DNA of 64,000 nucleotides from Trissonchulus latispiculum (lineage: Eukaryota > Nematoda > Enoplea > Enoplida > Ironidae): assembly GCA_030248195.1 (NCBI GenBank), contig JASAND010008410.1, positions 1-64,000 on the forward strand. Direction: 5' to 3'. The notes under the pieces were generated by a model. The model worked only from the letters and a program-made list of their open reading frames with translations, ran no database searches and was not told the DNA's origin. Position 1 is the stretch's first letter; each line of letters starts with the position of its first letter. Below, in pieces: positions 61,697-64,000 of the stretch. The translations under genes were made by a program, and so were the position numbers.

Positions 61697-64000
61697 TGTA
61701 ATGAAGTGAGCAAGATCAAAACTCTGATCTGTTCCAAACTCTACTTTCTCTAAGCTCTTCTCCTTTACACGGAAGGTCAGCACGTCTGTTCGCAATGAAG
61801 CAGACTTAAGCACCAGATCTCTGAAAGGTGGTGTTCCAGAATCAGAGATTCTCTGCGGCCAACCTTGGTAGGGGTCTTTGTCGGTGAGTTCGTTTAAGGC
61901 TCCTGAGTTGATCTTCTGTCGGACAGCAAGAGGGGTCAGCACTTGCTTCCTTGATGATGATTTCCAATGGTACAGCAAGCGGGGTCAGCACTTGCTTCCT
62001 TGATGAGCACTGGATTTGGTTGAGTTCTTCCTCACTGGATCTTCGGTTCTTTCTCGTTTGTACGGTAAACGCACCGTGTGTGAAGGCTAACGCGCCTGTA
62101 TTTGCTTGTAATAAGCTGGACGGTAAACGCACCGTAGTTCAAGGCTAACGCGCCTTTGTTGCTTGTAATAAGACTCGGTAACTAACAAACTGGTTATTTA
62201 ATGAATACACTACAATTACTGTTTGTACAATTCTGTGCGTTCAAACTAACAACTACTACAGCACTAATAATTAGCTTACAATACAATAAGATACAGTACA
62301 GTACAGTTTACTGTACCAGAGTTGCCAGATACTTTCCCTTTCTAGGTTATTATTAATATTATTCCTGTCTGGAATAATATTACAAACTTTGATTAAGTTA
62401 TTGGGACAAGGTCGATACTCTTTCTTAACGCCTTTTACACCCTTTCACTCTACTAACTCTTTCTAACTCAATTTCCCTATATGCTGTGTGTTACCCTATA
62501 TGCTTGTGCTTTGTTACTCTTTATACGTCCCCTTACAATAGGACTGTCAAACTAATATCACAATAATCTAAGTTACTAATTATTAACCTAGGGACGGTCT
62601 TTGGGTGAGCCCCTGAAAGTCGGACACTGCTTTCGCTCCGACACTCAGTTCAGGGATGCTATGTGGGATAGAATTTGAGGAACGCGAAACAGATGGGAGT
62701 TGGGAGGTCCTTCCTTACTTATTCCTAATTATGGTCTAAATTAACACAGTTATACAAAGTTAATAATGGTCTTCTAGTCTTCTGGACAGGAATCAAAGCT
62801 GGAGGGCCGGGGTCATGGTTTTAGAGATGCAGGAAGTTGACATTTTAGACTGAAGAGTACACTTGGGGAATCAACGAAAGTTCGCTCTAGATAGGGTTTT
62901 AGGTATAGCCCAACTTTGATCAGGTTCTGATTGCTGCCGCTGTCTCTCCTTCTCCAATCTACTGAATTATGCTGATTGACTAATGTACCTTCTGACAATA
63001 CTGACTGACTGATACTGCTACTGAGAACTGATTCACAAACAGGACTGGGACTTCCGGTCCACTGATACCAACGAATTACTAACTGAGCAAGGAACTCACT
63101 AGTCTATCGCAGCTAACGTCTGACGATCCAGCATGGACAGCTTCGCAGTCAAATCCGCACCTGAATCAAATGGGTTAAAACCCATTAATACAAGGTCACG
63201 GTGCGGGAATCGAACCCAGCAACCATTACTCGTTCTTTCGCTTTCCTGGCCCAAAATGTGCATTTTGGGCCCTATTTGAACTTGTGAATTGACGAAAAAG
63301 GAATTTGAGAGAAGAATGCTGAAGAGGCGCAAGGCCGCGAAGCTACTGACATTTAGACAGAACCTTTTAACAAGCTGAGCCCTTGCTCCACCTAACCTTG
63401 AGAGGCCATGATACCTCGGTGACAGTGGAGCAACAATTCAGCGAGGGTGAGTTAAAGAGTTGGATTTGGTCAGTAGCTTCTGCCCGCTCTCTTCACTAAA
63501 GTGAAAGTCACTCAGACTTCTTCCATTGCTTCGCTTCACAAAGTACTATGTGATTTCCTGTCACAAAAACCGGCCTTCTTGGCCCTTTTCAAGGCACGAC
63601 TTGTTGTTTTTGGTTAAACTTGCGCTAATTCTTTGCGCAGACAAAATGGTTTGTAACGTTCTCACATCTGGACCCAAGTCGGGTCTTAATAACTTGCAAT
63701 TGTACGAAACAACTCTCAAAAACGTGTAAACCTCGCTGTTCGTACAGTACTTGAAAATCTTGCTGTATTCTGTCCTTTTCTTGCACAAACCGGGCCGCCT
63801 GGCCCGTCTTAAGCTAATACAAACAGATCCTGACAGAAACTCACAGGTTTACTTGAACAGATTAACTAATCGAACAAAACTTGCATTTCTGGCCTAGTTC
63901 TGGCCCAATTTTGTTGATTTGCCACGGGAAACAGGCTTGTTTCCCGTGGCCCGCTGCTATTCTTGAGCGTACACAAAACTTGATAAGCTTTTGATGTTGG
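61697..64000 (-). mobile_element. 5' LTR of the giant LTR element (partial, runs off the window)
   Basis: The + strand edge TGTAATGAAG at 61,697 is the LTR 3' end CTTCATTACA. It matches 41,411-43,740 with only scattered differences (for example near 62,205-62,260), so insertion was fairly recent. It includes the same hairpins (63,248-63,271 and 63,921-63,950) and B-box-like sequence (63,206-63,216). The remaining ~3.4 kb expected is outside the window. Confidence 0.85.

Noticed and set aside
41411..64000. Polinton/Maverick or other DNA-virus identity for the element
   Set aside because: Direct (not inverted) terminal repeats ending CTTCATTACA, a Gag zinc knuckle and a retropepsin favour an LTR element. 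No DNA polymerase B or packaging ATPase seen.

Overview
This is nuclear DNA from an animal, most likely an invertebrate. It is AT-rich and packed with repeats. Genes have GT-AG introns, one gene carries a CARD (death-fold) domain, and several eukaryotic transposon types are present. I cannot name the species. No bacterial operon, CRISPR array or rRNA is visible.

Region 1 (1-28,020) is built from copies of one locus that have been folded and shuffled. The key to reading it is a dihydrofolate reductase (DHFR) gene of six exons. Exons 1-4 lie on the + strand at 17,632-22,603. Exons 4-6 occur four more times, alternating in orientation: minus at 4,008-4,871, plus at 5,170-6,062, minus at 9,088-9,959 and plus at 10,199-11,091. 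Taken together the exons form one open frame of 180 codons with all the DHFR hallmarks. No single copy in the window holds all six. Downstream of DHFR exon 6 is a compact intron-less cluster, present once on each outer arm: a 98-codon ORF, a divergently transcribed TATA-binding-protein-like gene in two overlapping frames, and a 128-codon ORF. A two-exon CARD gene follows on the opposite strand, then a minisatellite. A second palindrome (17,813-28,020) mirrors DHFR exons 2-3 with their intronic transposons. Several joins between copies are cytosine-poor, G-rich filler. The structure is therefore either a real, noisy inverted amplification or an assembly product of haplotypes or chimeric long reads.

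Region 2 (28,021-41,405) is transposon debris: a 1.8-kb palindromic terminal-inverted-repeat element, about 2 kb of unassigned sequence, a long solo LTR (about 32,290-38,527, + strand) containing a tRNA-like gene, a TTAA-flanked element and a truncated non-LTR reverse transcriptase.

Region 3 (41,411-64,000) is one giant LTR element on the minus strand. Its LTRs are about 5.7 kb and its internal region about 14.5 kb. There are three ORFs. ORF1 is a polyprotein of about 2,480 residues with Gag and a zinc knuckle, then an envelope-type fusion glycoprotein, then an aspartic protease, then two more Gag-like modules. ORF2 carries a NADAR (YbiA/DUF1768-type) domain. ORF3 is unknown. I find no reverse transcriptase, RNase H or integrase anywhere in the element. 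It therefore looks like a large element that encodes particle, envelope and NAD/ADP-ribose-type functions but depends on another element for copying. This is the best candidate for an undescribed system in the window.
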